From positions 1 through 12,896 of the forward strand of contig JACMPS010000555.1 in the NCBI GenBank assembly GCA_014377395.1: 12,896 nucleotides of DNA, read 5' to 3'. This DNA is from Chthonomonadaceae bacterium. Its GTDB lineage: Bacteria; Armatimonadota; Chthonomonadetes; Chthonomonadales; Chthonomonadaceae. Shown piece after piece: positions 1 through 5,971 of the stretch. Under the pieces are notes generated by a model. The model did no database searches, was not told the origin of the DNA, and saw only the letters and a program-made list of their open reading frames with translations. Both the position numbers and the translations under genes were made by a program. Each line of letters opens with the position of its first letter. Positions within the stretch are counted from its first letter, which is position 1.

Positions 1-5
1 CTTTA

Positions 6-947
6 TCAAAGACCGGCAAGCACCGCGTTTTCCATTTTTTCGATCACGGAGGGGGGCGGAAATTGTCCCGTCCAACGCTCAAAGGCTTTTGCGCCCTGAT
101 ACACCAACATTTTCACACCGGAGAGGGTTTGGCATCGTCGCTCACGTGCCTCTCTTAGAAGACGGGTTTCCAGAGGGTTATAGATCAGGTCGTATACCAG
201 CAGGTCGGGGTGAAACGAAGAGAGCGGCACAGAGACTATTTCGCCATCGTACGGGTACATTCCTACCTGAGTCGTGTTCACCAGCAAAATAGATTCGGAA
301 ATATCCCGGCTCAGTCCCTCAACGTCCCCGAATTCCCTGATTTGTACCGGGTTTTTCAGCGTTCTGACCTTGCGTCCGACTTCCTCCGCCAGTGCCTCCG
401 CCCGTGAGAGCGTTCGATTGACCAGCGTAATTTTCGCTCCTTCATGCGCCAACCGAAAGACAACGGAACGCGCCGCGCCTCCCGCTCCTATCACGACAGC
501 CCGCTTTTCGGCAATCTCCACTCCGAGTTCCCGCAAGGGCTGATAGAAACCGTAACCGTCAGTGCAATCGCCGATGAGTTCACCGTCCACACAATGCACC
601 GTGTTGACGGCTCCCACTTCCTGTGCGACTTCGGTAGCGCGATCCACAATTTGCAGTGCCGCTTCTTTGTGCGGAATTGTCAGGTTGACTCCCACAATTC
701 CCAGAGCGACAAGGCTACGTAATGCGGTTTCTAGGCGGTCGGGCGTCACGGCAAAGGGAACATAGAGGTAAGGCAAGTCTAGGGCGGCAAAGGCGGCATT
801 GTGCATTGCCGGGGAGCGGCTGTGTTCGACGGGATAGCCGAAAACTCCCACCAATTTCGTGTCACCGCGTACTGATTGTTGAGAGAATTGGGCTTCCACT
901 TGTCCGAGACGTATTCCTTTCGCTGAAAGTTCCGCACCCTCTTGCAA
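6..947 (-). CDS. aroE: Shikimate dehydrogenase (NADP+), AroE
   Basis: This enzyme reduces 3-dehydroshikimate to shikimate with NADPH in aromatic amino acid and chorismate synthesis, in the cytoplasm. The 313-residue product has the whole family pattern: substrate-binding GYPVEHSRSPAMHN (38-50), NLTIPHKE with catalytic Lys94, the GAVNTV strand (112-117), Asp130 in DCTDGYGF, the nucleotide loop GAGGAARS (155-161), the NRT cofactor segment (177-179), NTTQVGMYP (224-231) and the closing YQGAKAFERWTG. The family is usually 270-290 residues; about 30 extra residues precede the first conserved strand. The start used is TTG at 947, with only an AGG three bases upstream and an in-frame stop just beyond, so no longer version is possible. 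GTG codons at residues 17 and 33 are alternatives. It lies downstream of yqeG on the same strand, separated by 409 bases of repeats. The identification is secure; the start is not. Confidence 0.96.
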   Translation of the reverse strand: MQEGAELSAKGIRLGQVEAQFSQQSVRGDTKLVGVFGYPVEHSRSPAMHNAAFAALDLPYLYVPFAVTPDRLETALRSLVALGIVGVNLTIPHKEAALQIVDRATEVAQEVGAVNTVHCVDGELIGDCTDGYGFYQPLRELGVEIAEKRAVVIGAGGAARSVVFRLAHEGAKITLVNRTLSRAEALAEEVGRKVRTLKNPVQIREFGDVEGLSRDISESILLVNTTQVGMYPYDGEIVSVPLSSFHPDLLVYDLIYNPLETRLLREARERRCQTLSGVKMLVYQGAKAFERWTGQFPPPSVIEKMENAVLAGL

Positions 948-970
948 CCTATTATGCTACAGATTGTCAT

Positions 971-999
971 AAGGGGAGGGTTAGATAAATCCTCCCTTT
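971..999. repeat. Hairpin, degenerate member of the CCTCCC palindrome family
   Basis: The arms AAGGGGAGG (971-979) and CCTCCCTTT (991-999) pair over nine bases with one G-T wobble around an 11-base loop. The flanking TTGCATAAG and the loop's TTAG recall the better copies at 4150, 11150 and 12807, so it is probably an old rearranged copy. It sits just upstream of aroE on the minus strand and would lie in a leader if aroE is transcribed through from yqeG. Confidence 0.55.
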
Positions 1000-1044
1000 G
1001 CATAAGACTTATCTTGTCCACTGGCGAGAGGGAACATTGGCGCG

Positions 1045-1068
1045 TTTGCCGCAGGAATGAATTCCGCG
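1045..1068 (+). repeat. TTTGCCGCAGGAAT repeat, copy 1
   Basis: This 24-base stretch matches, in reverse complement, bases 12764-12787 at 21 of 24 positions. It contains the near-palindrome GGAATGAATTCC. Both copies are intergenic. No function can be assigned. Confidence 0.5.
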
Positions 1069-1151
1069 CTCAAAGGCATTCCGCCCCTGAATTGGCTAAA
1101 ACTCGGACACAACACCCTCTTGTACAGGAGGAGAGTGGAATGCTCTGTTTT

Positions 1152-1200
1152 TGTCCGCAGGACTACCGGCGAAGCCGCTAACGGCGAATTTATTCTGCCG
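1152..1200 (+). repeat. TGTCCGCAGGACTA repeat, copy 1
   Basis: This stretch and 6048-6096 share the same order of blocks (TGTCCGCAGGACTA, CGGCG, AGCCGC, GGCGAATTTATT, GCC), with about 42 of 48 positions identical. It contains internal complementary blocks (CCGGCGAAGCCG-like) and could fold. Both copies are intergenic and in the same orientation. It is a dispersed intergenic repeat of unknown role. Confidence 0.65.
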
Positions 1201-1250
1201 GATTTGGCTTTACGCCCCCGAATTTTTGGAGGTTGTGGCTAATGTCAACC

Positions 1251-1283
1251 CCCTCCTAACCTCTCCCTTGCATCAGGGGGAGG
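1251..1283. repeat. CCTCCCCCTTG palindromic repeat, copy
   Basis: CTCCTAACCTCTCCC is followed by TTGCATCA and GGGGGAGG (1276-1283). The eight-base arms (1260-1267 and 1276-1283) pair with one wobble. The core matches copies at 4161-4194 and 11163-11198, including the preceding CAACC. This copy lacks the downstream GGAGTGATG block of the two longer copies. Confidence 0.75.
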
Positions 1284-1356
1284 AACAAGAATAATTTGCT
1301 GACTCTCCACGGAAAGAAAATTTTCATCGCAACACTTATCACTCAACACTTTCCTA

Positions 1357-1890
1357 TTACAGATGCCCTCGGCGGCGGAAATACTTGAGGAGCATTTTCT
1401 CCGGGGGACGACTGACGTATTTTGTGTAGGCGAACTCGCGCCCGTGAAGCGGTTGTACCATGATCGTGTAGATGCCCGCTCGGTTTCCACCGAGTACATC
1501 CGTGAACATTTGATCGCCGACAATCGCTGTTTGCGCGGGAGTAGTCCCCATTTTCAGCATTGCGGCACGAAACCCCTGTCGGCGAGGCTTTTGTGCTTTT
1601 TTGATTGCTATTCCTTCAAGACGCTCTGCAATCCGTATCGAACGGTCACTCATAAAGGAGTTCGAGAGAATGCAAAGTTGGATGCCCTGCTCTTTGATCG
1701 CCTGGAGCCAACCGATTACCTCCTCGCTCATCTCCTCACGTTGCCACTCGACAATCGTGTTGTCGAGATCGAGGATTAGTCCGGCGATGCCCTGCGCCTT
1801 CAATTCTGCGGGGTCTACTTCGGTGACGGAGTGAACAAAGCGATCCGGCAACAGCAACCCAATTCCGTGTTTTTTTCTGGCTTCGCTCAT
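1357..1890 (-). CDS. yqeG: YqeG-family HAD (subclass IIIA) phosphatase
   Basis: The 177-residue product is a HAD-superfamily hydrolase of the YqeG type. All four motifs are visible: DLDNTIV with nucleophile Asp41 and acid Asp43 (motif I), Ser76 in ILSNS (motif II), Lys101 in AQKPRR (motif III) and GDQMFTD with Asp126/Asp131 (motif IV). The short insert between motifs fits the small-cap IIIA class, and length is normal for the family. The physiological substrate is unknown for the family. An AGGAG (complement of 1900-1904) lies nine bases before the ATG, and the first four bases overlap the mltG stop (ATGA), indicating translational coupling. In Bacillus subtilis yqeG lies close to aroE, so this neighbourhood is partly conserved. 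Confidence 0.93.
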   Translation of the reverse strand: MSEARKKHGIGLLLPDRFVHSVTEVDPAELKAQGIAGLILDLDNTIVEWQREEMSEEVIGWLQAIKEQGIQLCILSNSFMSDRSIRIAERLEGIAIKKAQKPRRQGFRAAMLKMGTTPAQTAIVGDQMFTDVLGGNRAGIYTIMVQPLHGREFAYTKYVSRPPEKMLLKYFRRRGHL

Positions 1891-2957
1891 GCGGTGGCTC
1901 TCCTCTCTTTCCGTGCCTGTTTTTTTGCCTGTTCATGTTCGGCAAGGGTTCGGGTGAAAAGGTGCGCCCCGTTTGGACGAGCCACATAATAAACAAACTC
2001 GTTTTTTTCGGGTCTCAGTGCCGCCAACAGGCAAGCAAGACCAGGATTGGCAATGGCACCGGGCGGCAAACCTTTCACGCGATAGGTGTTGTAGGGCGAT
2101 TCCACCCTGAGATCGGCGAAAAGAACTCGGTTTTTGTGCTTGCCGAGTGCGTAGAGAACCGTCGCATCGATCTCCAATTTCATGTTCTTCGCAATGCGAT
2201 TTTCGATCACTCCGGCAATACGCGAACGATCTTCAGAGACTTTCGCTTCACGCTCGATCAGGGAAGCAATCGTAACGATCTCATTCAGCGTTTTGCCGCG
2301 TCCGGCAATTTCTTGAAGATAGGGACGGGTAAACCTTGCCGCGAAGTTCGTCAGCATCGCTTCCACCACCTGATTCGCGGTGGTCTTGCGATCAAATTCA
2401 TAGGTGTCGGGAAAGAGAAAGCCTTCAAGCGTTTCTTTGGGCAGGGGAAATTCGGAACGGAGTTGAGAAATCCCTTTGGCATCTTGTGTCAGATACAGGA
2501 AATCTTGCGCCGTGCAAATTTTCTTCCGCTCCATGACCTCGGCAATCTGCTTGAGGGTGTAGCCTTCAGGAATTGTGACGCGAACGAGTTGTTCTTCCGC
2601 TTTGGGTCCGCTGTTCAGGCGTTCCGCAATTTCTGAGAGGGTCAAGTCATCCTTGAGCGTATAGCGACCGGGCTTAAACTTCTCTCCCCCTCCGCCAAAC
2701 TTCAGAAAGGTGCGAAAGGCAAACGCACTTTTGATGATTTTGTCTCGCTCCAGAATGTGACTGACCGTTGTAGCTCCCGCCCCTTTCGGAATAACGACGG
2801 ACTTTTCGATCCCCTGCCCCGCCGCCTTAAACAATGAGGAGCCGTACAAGCCACCGACGCCAAGCACACCCGCTCCGGCAATGAGCAAAGGGAGTATCGG
2901 TTTTTTCTGATTTTTCTTTTTGCTTTTCGTTTCAGAGGTCATTAGATCACGAGTCAT
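1887..2957 (-). CDS. mltG: Endolytic murein transglycosylase MltG (YceG-like)
   Basis: MltG cleaves nascent peptidoglycan glycan strands at the outer face of the inner membrane and is thought to end their polymerisation. The 356-residue protein has a Lys-rich cytoplasmic start (11-19), one membrane segment (about 21-42), a LysM-like region beginning VVIPKGAGATTVSHIL (54-69), the family signature EGFLFPDTYEF (178-188), the catalytic-glutamate segment IASLIERE (230-237; Glu235 by analogy with E. coli Glu218), DATVLYALG (264-272) and SPYNTYRVKGLPPGAIANPG (287-306). It overlaps ruvX upstream and yqeG downstream by ATGA at each junction. No Shine-Dalgarno precedes ATG 2957, so it probably depends on coupling to ruvX. 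A second ATG five codons in is possible. Confidence 0.95.
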   Translation of the reverse strand: MTRDLMTSETKSKKKNQKKPILPLLIAGAGVLGVGGLYGSSLFKAAGQGIEKSVVIPKGAGATTVSHILERDKIIKSAFAFRTFLKFGGGGEKFKPGRYTLKDDLTLSEIAERLNSGPKAEEQLVRVTIPEGYTLKQIAEVMERKKICTAQDFLYLTQDAKGISQLRSEFPLPKETLEGFLFPDTYEFDRKTTANQVVEAMLTNFAARFTRPYLQEIAGRGKTLNEIVTIASLIEREAKVSEDRSRIAGVIENRIAKNMKLEIDATVLYALGKHKNRVLFADLRVESPYNTYRVKGLPPGAIANPGLACLLAALRPEKNEFVYYVARPNGAHLFTRTLAEHEQAKKQARKERRATA

Positions 2958-3376
2958 TTGGATTGTGGCCGATGCAAAAATGCTTCGAGAATGAAGACCG
3001 CCGCCACAGAATCAATTGTGGCTTTGTGAACTTCTCGTTTTTTGCCGGAAGCGAGCATTTCCTGCGTCGCTTCCCAGGTTGTCAGAGTTTCATCTTCGTA
3101 ATGTATGGGAATACGCACTGAGCCGCGCAACTTCGCCACGAATGTTTCCACGCGCTCGGTCGAAACGTTTTTTGTTCCGTCCTTATTTGTCGGTAAGCCA
3201 ACGACGATTTCGGTAATGTCGTTTTTCAGGATCAGTTCGCGCAGGGTTGCCATGTCTTCTTTGGGGTTGCCATTGCGCCGGATTGTTTCGCCTTGCAGGG
3301 CGTATCGTCGCTCATTATCTGAGAGAGCAATGCCAATCGTCTTCTCGCCGACATCAAGTGCCAGAATTTTGCTCAT
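2954..3376 (-). CDS. ruvX: Holliday-junction-resolvase-like / pre-16S rRNA nuclease RuvX (YqgF)
   Basis: This RNase H-fold nuclease of the YqgF family is implicated in maturing the 5' end of 16S rRNA and was earlier proposed as a Holliday junction resolvase. The 140-residue product shows ALDVGEKTIGIALSD with Asp8, the EIVVGLP strand with conserved NKDG (56-67), YEDETLTTWEA (93-103) and Asp122 in ATIDSVAAVFILEAF. I chose ATG 3376 because AAAGGGAA lies about five bases upstream and the length then matches the family; a TTG at 3394 would add six residues but has no ribosome site. It is the first gene of the ruvX-mltG-yqeG operon. A possible -10 (TACAGT, complement of 3406-3411) is the only promoter-like element seen. 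Confidence 0.94.
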   Translation of the reverse strand: MSKILALDVGEKTIGIALSDNERRYALQGETIRRNGNPKEDMATLRELILKNDITEIVVGLPTNKDGTKNVSTERVETFVAKLRGSVRIPIHYEDETLTTWEATQEMLASGKKREVHKATIDSVAAVFILEAFLHRPQSK

Positions 3377-3405
3377 ACGTTCCCTTTTGCACAAAAGTTC
3401 GCTTT

Positions 3406-3411
3406 ACTGTA
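3406..3411 (-). promoter_or_regulatory. Possible -10 element for ruvX operon
   Basis: On the minus strand TACAGT lies 29 bases before the ruvX ATG in the context GGTACAGT. No matching -35 is visible at 16-18 bases. It resembles the GGTACAAT before the sugar-kinase gene. Confidence 0.3.
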
Positions 3412-3548
3412 CCTCAGATTTGCACCAGACTCGCCTCTTAAAACTCGCAGGAAATCAGAAACCTGATCGCGAATGTAACACCGTGCCTGTTTTGTTGAAA
3501 TCAAGCGTTCCGGGGCACGCACAATCATAGTGAGGAGTCAATCGAAAA

Positions 3549-3869
3549 ATGGAAAATTTGTTGCATCAGGCGGTGGAAAAAGCCGGACTTTCAGGGGAAG
3601 CGGCGGACAACGCCGTCAACCTCCTCAAAGATAAGTTGCCGGGCGGACTCAGTGGACTGACCGGAATGTTGGGCATGGGCAACCATGATCAGGTAGCAAA
3701 CGAAGACGCGGACGGTTCAGAAGAAACTGAGGAGACCGAAGAGGAAGTCGAAGAAGAGCCAGAGGAGGCTGAAACGGAAGAAGAAATTGAAGAAGCCGAA
3801 CCTGATGAAACTTCTGATGAGGATGAAACTGCGGAAGTTTCCGATGAGAGTGATGAGGAAAACGCATGA
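3549..3869 (+). CDS. Small protein with helical N-terminal domain and acidic tail
   Basis: The family is not recognised with certainty. Residues 1-42 form a compact helical segment (KAGLS, then LLKDKLPGG, then MLGMG) similar to the start of the next gene's product, and loosely reminiscent of DUF2267/DUF2780-type small domains. Residues 51-106 are almost purely acidic: 34 of 56 are Glu or Asp and none is Lys or Arg. That tail must be disordered and strongly negative. GAGGAG at 3532-3537 lies 11 bases before the ATG, a little far but usable. The last four bases are the ATGA start of the next gene, so the two are co-translated. There is no signal peptide or membrane segment. A cytoplasmic role binding basic proteins or metal is possible but unproven. 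Confidence 0.8.
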   Translation: MENLLHQAVEKAGLSGEAADNAVNLLKDKLPGGLSGLTGMLGMGNHDQVANEDADGSEETEETEEEVEEEPEEAETEEEIEEAEPDETSDEDETAEVSDESDEENA

Positions 3870-4120
3870 ACGAACTGATCCAGCAAATTACCTCGCGCAC
3901 CGGGCTTTCCCCCGACCAGGCACAGGGTGCGGCAGAAGCGGTAATTCACTTTCTGAAAGAGAGATTACCCGCGCCTCTTGCAAGTCACCTCGACAGTTTG
4001 CTTGGTAGCAACTCCGAGGGCACGACTGAAGGCGAGGCACCCGCAGAGGGGGGCGGTCTTCTCGGCAATTTGACGCATGGGTTGGGAGGTTTACTCGGCG
4101 GTGGCGAAACTCCACGCTGA
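3866..4120 (+). CDS. Small helical protein with Gly-rich tail, paralogue of the upstream gene
   Basis: The 84-residue product begins with a helical domain (1-48; TGLS at 12-15, FLKERLPAPLASHLDSLLG) that aligns with the first 42 residues of the preceding protein through GLS, LK-acid-basic-LP and LG landmarks. The domain resembles DUF2267/DUF2780-type small bacterial domains, but I would not assign either without a profile search. The tail (49-84) has Glu-Gly-Ala followed by Gly-Leu stretches such as GGGLLGNLTHGLGGLLGGG, which could be a flexible or weakly amphipathic segment. Translation starts on the upstream gene's stop (ATGA, 3866-3869) with GATGAGGA just upstream. Tandem duplication followed by tail divergence is the simplest origin. 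Confidence 0.78.
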   Translation: MNELIQQITSRTGLSPDQAQGAAEAVIHFLKERLPAPLASHLDSLLGSNSEGTTEGEAPAEGGGLLGNLTHGLGGLLGGGETPR

Positions 4121-4149
4121 TTGGACAAGATCAGGATAAGACCAGGCGG

Positions 4150-4211
4150 TAGCGAATTGCAACCTCCTCACCTCCCCCTTGCATCAGGGGGAGGAAAAGG
4201 AGTGATGCGCT
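4150..4211. repeat. Long copy of the CCTCCCCCTTG palindromic repeat
   Basis: The element runs TAGCGAATT, CAACCTCCT, then the hairpin CCTCCCCC (4171-4178), loop TTGCATCA and GGGGGAGG (4187-4194), then AGGAGTGATGCGCT. The same order occurs at 11150-11213 with few differences. It follows the small-protein pair and has no T-run after the stem on either strand, so it is not a classical terminator, although the hairpin could end or stabilise a transcript. Confidence 0.8.
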
Positions 4212-4300
4212 CACTCTCTTGTGCATGAGGTAACTTCCGTGAGAGGGTTCCGCTTTATGTCCTGTAACATCGGATCATGCAGGGAAAACCGCTCTGCGTG

Positions 4301-4306
4301 TATAAT
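4301..4306 (+). promoter_or_regulatory. Perfect -10 element immediately before arsR-like gene
   Basis: TATAAT ends eight bases before the ATG at 4315, placing the expected transcript start within one or two bases of the start codon, so the mRNA would be leaderless. A -35 is not evident (TGCAGG at 17 bases is a poor match). Two direct copies of ATCATGCA (4274-4281 and 4312-4319) flank the -10, and a small dyad ATGA-N4-TCAT spans 4305-4316; either could be part of the repressor's operator. Confidence 0.55.
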
Positions 4307-4314
4307 GAGGCATC

Positions 4315-4659
4315 ATGCACACAGACCCGACCGATTCTGAAATGAGAAACCGAATGGCGTTGGACGAAACCCGTTTCTACGCCATTGCCAAAGCCCTTGC
4401 CGACCCGCGCCGCCTACAAATTCTGGAGCGGATCGCACTTCAGGGAGAATGTTGTTGCTCTGCGATTTCCGCCGATATTCCGGTGGCGCAACCCACGATT
4501 TCACACCACCTCAAAGAACTCGCGAACGCAGGTTTGATACGCCAGCGCCGTGAGGGAACGTTTACGCTCTGTCAGGTAGACGCACAAACTCTGAATGCTT
4601 ACTGGCAGGAACTCCGAGACCGACTTTGTATGAATTGTGCAGAGACGCAGACCCCGTGA
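4315..4659 (+). CDS. ArsR/SmtB-family winged-helix repressor
   Basis: The 114-residue product has the ArsR pattern: KALADPRRLQILERI (26-40), a turn with ECCCSAI, then recognition helix VAQPTISHHLKELANAGLI (57-75) and wing RREGTFTLCQ (78-87). Family members are dimers that leave DNA when metal, metalloid or another signal binds. Six cysteines are visible: Cys46-47-48 just before the recognition helix (near the place of the ELCVCDL metal site of ArsR), Cys86 in the wing, and a C-terminal CxxC at 105/108. A soft-metal, metalloid or redox signal is therefore plausible. ATG 4315 is preceded at once by TATAAT, implying a leaderless start; ATG codons at residues 10 and 14 are alternatives without ribosome sites. 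Its stop overlaps the next gene's GTG (GTGA), so repressor and downstream protein are coupled. Confidence 0.92.
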   Translation: MHTDPTDSEMRNRMALDETRFYAIAKALADPRRLQILERIALQGECCCSAISADIPVAQPTISHHLKELANAGLIRQRREGTFTLCQVDAQTLNAYWQELRDRLCMNCAETQTP

Positions 4660-5471
4660 CCGAATCGCAACGTTCGCTTTTGTGGCTTCGAGAACGCGCC
4701 GATTGTCTCTGGAAAGCGCACTTCTCGGATGTGCCTATCGGCTATCCGCTCCAAGTCAGTTGGGGCATTCGCGCTCATCATCGGTTCGGTTCGATCTCCG
4801 CCCGCGATGAAAAAGCGGTGGTTCGCCTGAACATGCTTTTCGCGTTTCCCGAAGTGCCGGAGTATGTCATTGATGCGGTGTTGGTGCATGAGTTCGTTCA
4901 CTACGCGCATGGCTTCGGGTCGGGCTTACCGAAACGCTATCGGCATCCGCACCGGGGCGGCGTGATCGAAAAAGAACTTGCGTTACGCGGATTGCTGGCG
5001 CAGGATGTTCGCGCCGATGAATGGCTCAAGACCTGCTGGGAGGAGGTTTATCGGCAATACCGTCCTGACCTCGTCGCAAAGCAGGAGAACACCCAAACCC
5101 GTTTTACCCCGGTTTTACCCACTAATGGGCGTACCCTCCAGGAGATCGAAACACGGCTCAACGTTCTGGCTTTTCGTCTCGGTTCCGAACCTTACGCGCT
5201 CGGTTGGCTCTCCGCGACTCGGCGTCACCGGGGAATGTCTTACTTCTTCCTGAAGGAAAAGACGGTACAACTCCATCCCCTTCTCGCCGACAAAAAAGTC
5301 CCGGATTGCGTGATTGACCTTGAACTTGCTTACTGGCTCACTCGTTTCCAGATCGGTGCAAACTGGCAGAAAATCGCTTTGCGCCTCTCTGAAGCGGGCT
5401 TTCAGAAAACCCTTGACGATGCCCTCGCCTACAAACGGAACCGCTGGACGCGTCTGCTCAAAACACAGTAG
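4656..5471 (+). CDS. SprT-like HExxH metallopeptidase with degenerate second domain
   Basis: The 271-residue product holds a zinc-peptidase motif HEFVH (78-82) preceded by PEVPEYVIDAVLV, with His97/His99 as candidate third ligands; the arrangement recalls SprT-like or YgjP-like proteins. No signal peptide is seen, so it is probably cytoplasmic. Residues 179-235 align without gaps to 31-87 (Pro, Trp, Gly, V-x-L, V-P, V-I-D, Leu and Gly all coincide), but the HEFVH of the first copy corresponds to YWLTR in the second, so the C-terminal half looks like a duplicated, inactive domain. I chose GTG 4656 because it overlaps the arsR stop (GTGA); a TTG at 4626 would add ten residues without a ribosome site. 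Operon context implies control by the ArsR-type repressor. Substrate unknown. Confidence 0.78.
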   Translation: MTESQRSLLWLRERADCLWKAHFSDVPIGYPLQVSWGIRAHHRFGSISARDEKAVVRLNMLFAFPEVPEYVIDAVLVHEFVHYAHGFGSGLPKRYRHPHRGGVIEKELALRGLLAQDVRADEWLKTCWEEVYRQYRPDLVAKQENTQTRFTPVLPTNGRTLQEIETRLNVLAFRLGSEPYALGWLSATRRHRGMSYFFLKEKTVQLHPLLADKKVPDCVIDLELAYWLTRFQIGANWQKIALRLSEAGFQKTLDDALAYKRNRWTRLLKTQ

Positions 5472-5489
5472 CGATGCTTTTCTTAATCG

Positions 5490-5498
5490 TGGTAGAAT
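5490..5498 (+). promoter_or_regulatory. Possible extended -10 before the relic gene
   Basis: TGGTAGAAT fits an extended -10 (TGn-TAnAAT) 30 bases upstream of ATG 5529. No -35 match is seen. The element may be a remnant, since the gene it serves is broken. Confidence 0.35.
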
Positions 5499-5515
5499 CA
5501 TCGCAAGAGGTCTGA

Positions 5516-5524
5516 AGAGGAGGT
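5516..5524 (+). promoter_or_regulatory. Strong ribosome binding site of the relic gene
   Basis: AGAGGAGGT lies five bases before ATG 5529. It is the best Shine-Dalgarno in the window and fixes the original start of the broken gene. Confidence 0.7.
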
Positions 5525-5528
5525 AATT

Positions 5529-5925
5529 ATGGTGGTTAAGACAGAAGGTAGTTCGCAAACGACACAGGAAATACTTACGGCAATCGAGCGGCTTGACCCG
5601 ATTGATCTTGACTGAGTGGCACGACACCTCAAGCGATTGCGAATGACAAAACCGGAAACGGAACAACACCGACGCGAAATAGAATTGTTACGCCTGATTC
5701 GTTTTCGTCCTCTTCAACTCAGAGGACGCTATCGTACTCTTCTGCGGAAATTGGAAGCGGAAACATTAACCTCTGAGGAACGCCAGGAACTTATGCCCCT
5801 GGATAGACCTTTCGGAAATATTTGCAACACAACGTCTGGAAGCCCTTGTCGAATTGGCAACGTTGCGGCAAACTTCTTTGCCGCAACTGATGCAAGAATT
5901 GGACATTCGCCCCCACCGTGTCTGA
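5529..5925 (+). pseudogene. Broken small helical protein gene (in-frame stop plus frameshift)
   Basis: From ATG 5529 the frame reads QTTQEILTAIERLDPIDLD, meets TGA at 5613-5615, then continues in the same frame as VARHLKRLR, ELLRLIRFRP, RYRTLLRKLEAETLTSEERQELM until about 5795. There the reading shifts by one base, most simply through an extra C in the CCCC run at 5796-5799. In the new frame it reads IDLSEIFATQRLEALVELA, then TLRQTSLPQLMQELDIRP, and stops at 5923-5925. The joined product, about 130 residues, matches from memory a small-protein type seen in Chloroflexota and Cyanobacteria (pattern AETLTPEE-ELL-LTD-RLEALVELA-LRG-SLP-LM-LGI-P) of unknown function. Both lesions are needed to explain the pattern. 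The strong ribosome site is intact, so decay looks recent. Sequencing error could explain one lesion, less easily both. Confidence 0.82.
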
Positions 5926-5942
5926 TGCCCCCTCGTAAAAAT

Positions 5943-5971
5943 GTCGCCCCAGGACTTTATCTCAGGGCGAC
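5943..5971. repeat. Hairpin between convergent genes
   Basis: GTCGCCC (5943-5949) and GGGCGAC (5965-5971) form a perfect seven-base stem with a 15-base loop. It lies just after the relic gene and before the convergent sugar-kinase gene. No T-run follows on either strand, so a terminator role is only possible. Confidence 0.45.

Larger units (their letters stand above)
948..1356. other. Repeat-filled gap between yqeG and aroE
   Basis: No credible gene is present in these 409 bases; the short open frames run across repeats. In order the gap holds a hairpin with nine-base arms (971-999), a copy of a TTTGCCGCAGGAAT repeat (1045-1068), a copy of a TGTCCGCAGGACTA repeat (1152-1200) and a copy of the CCTCCCCCTTG palindrome (1251-1283). 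Near 1336-1350 there is a CACTCAACACTT stretch resembling the repeat around macB. On the minus strand this gap separates aroE from the ruvX-mltG-yqeG operon. I see no convincing sigma-70 promoter for aroE; CATAAT lies only a few bases before its TTG start. Confidence 0.7.

Noticed and set aside
942..1242. Short plus-strand open frames in the yqeG-aroE gap
   Set aside because: They run across several repeat families, have no family-like sequence, and change frame at repeat borders.
1935..2636. 233-codon plus-strand open frame opposite mltG
   Set aside because: It is antisense to a clearly identified gene; its composition mirrors the codon pattern of mltG and it has no recognisable domain.
5115..5669. 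184-codon minus-strand open frame opposite the metallopeptidase gene and relic
   Set aside because: It is antisense to a better supported gene and spans a pseudogene boundary; no domain is recognisable.
5943..5971. Rho-independent terminator between convergent genes
   Set aside because: The stem is good but no T-run follows on either strand, so it is listed only as a hairpin.
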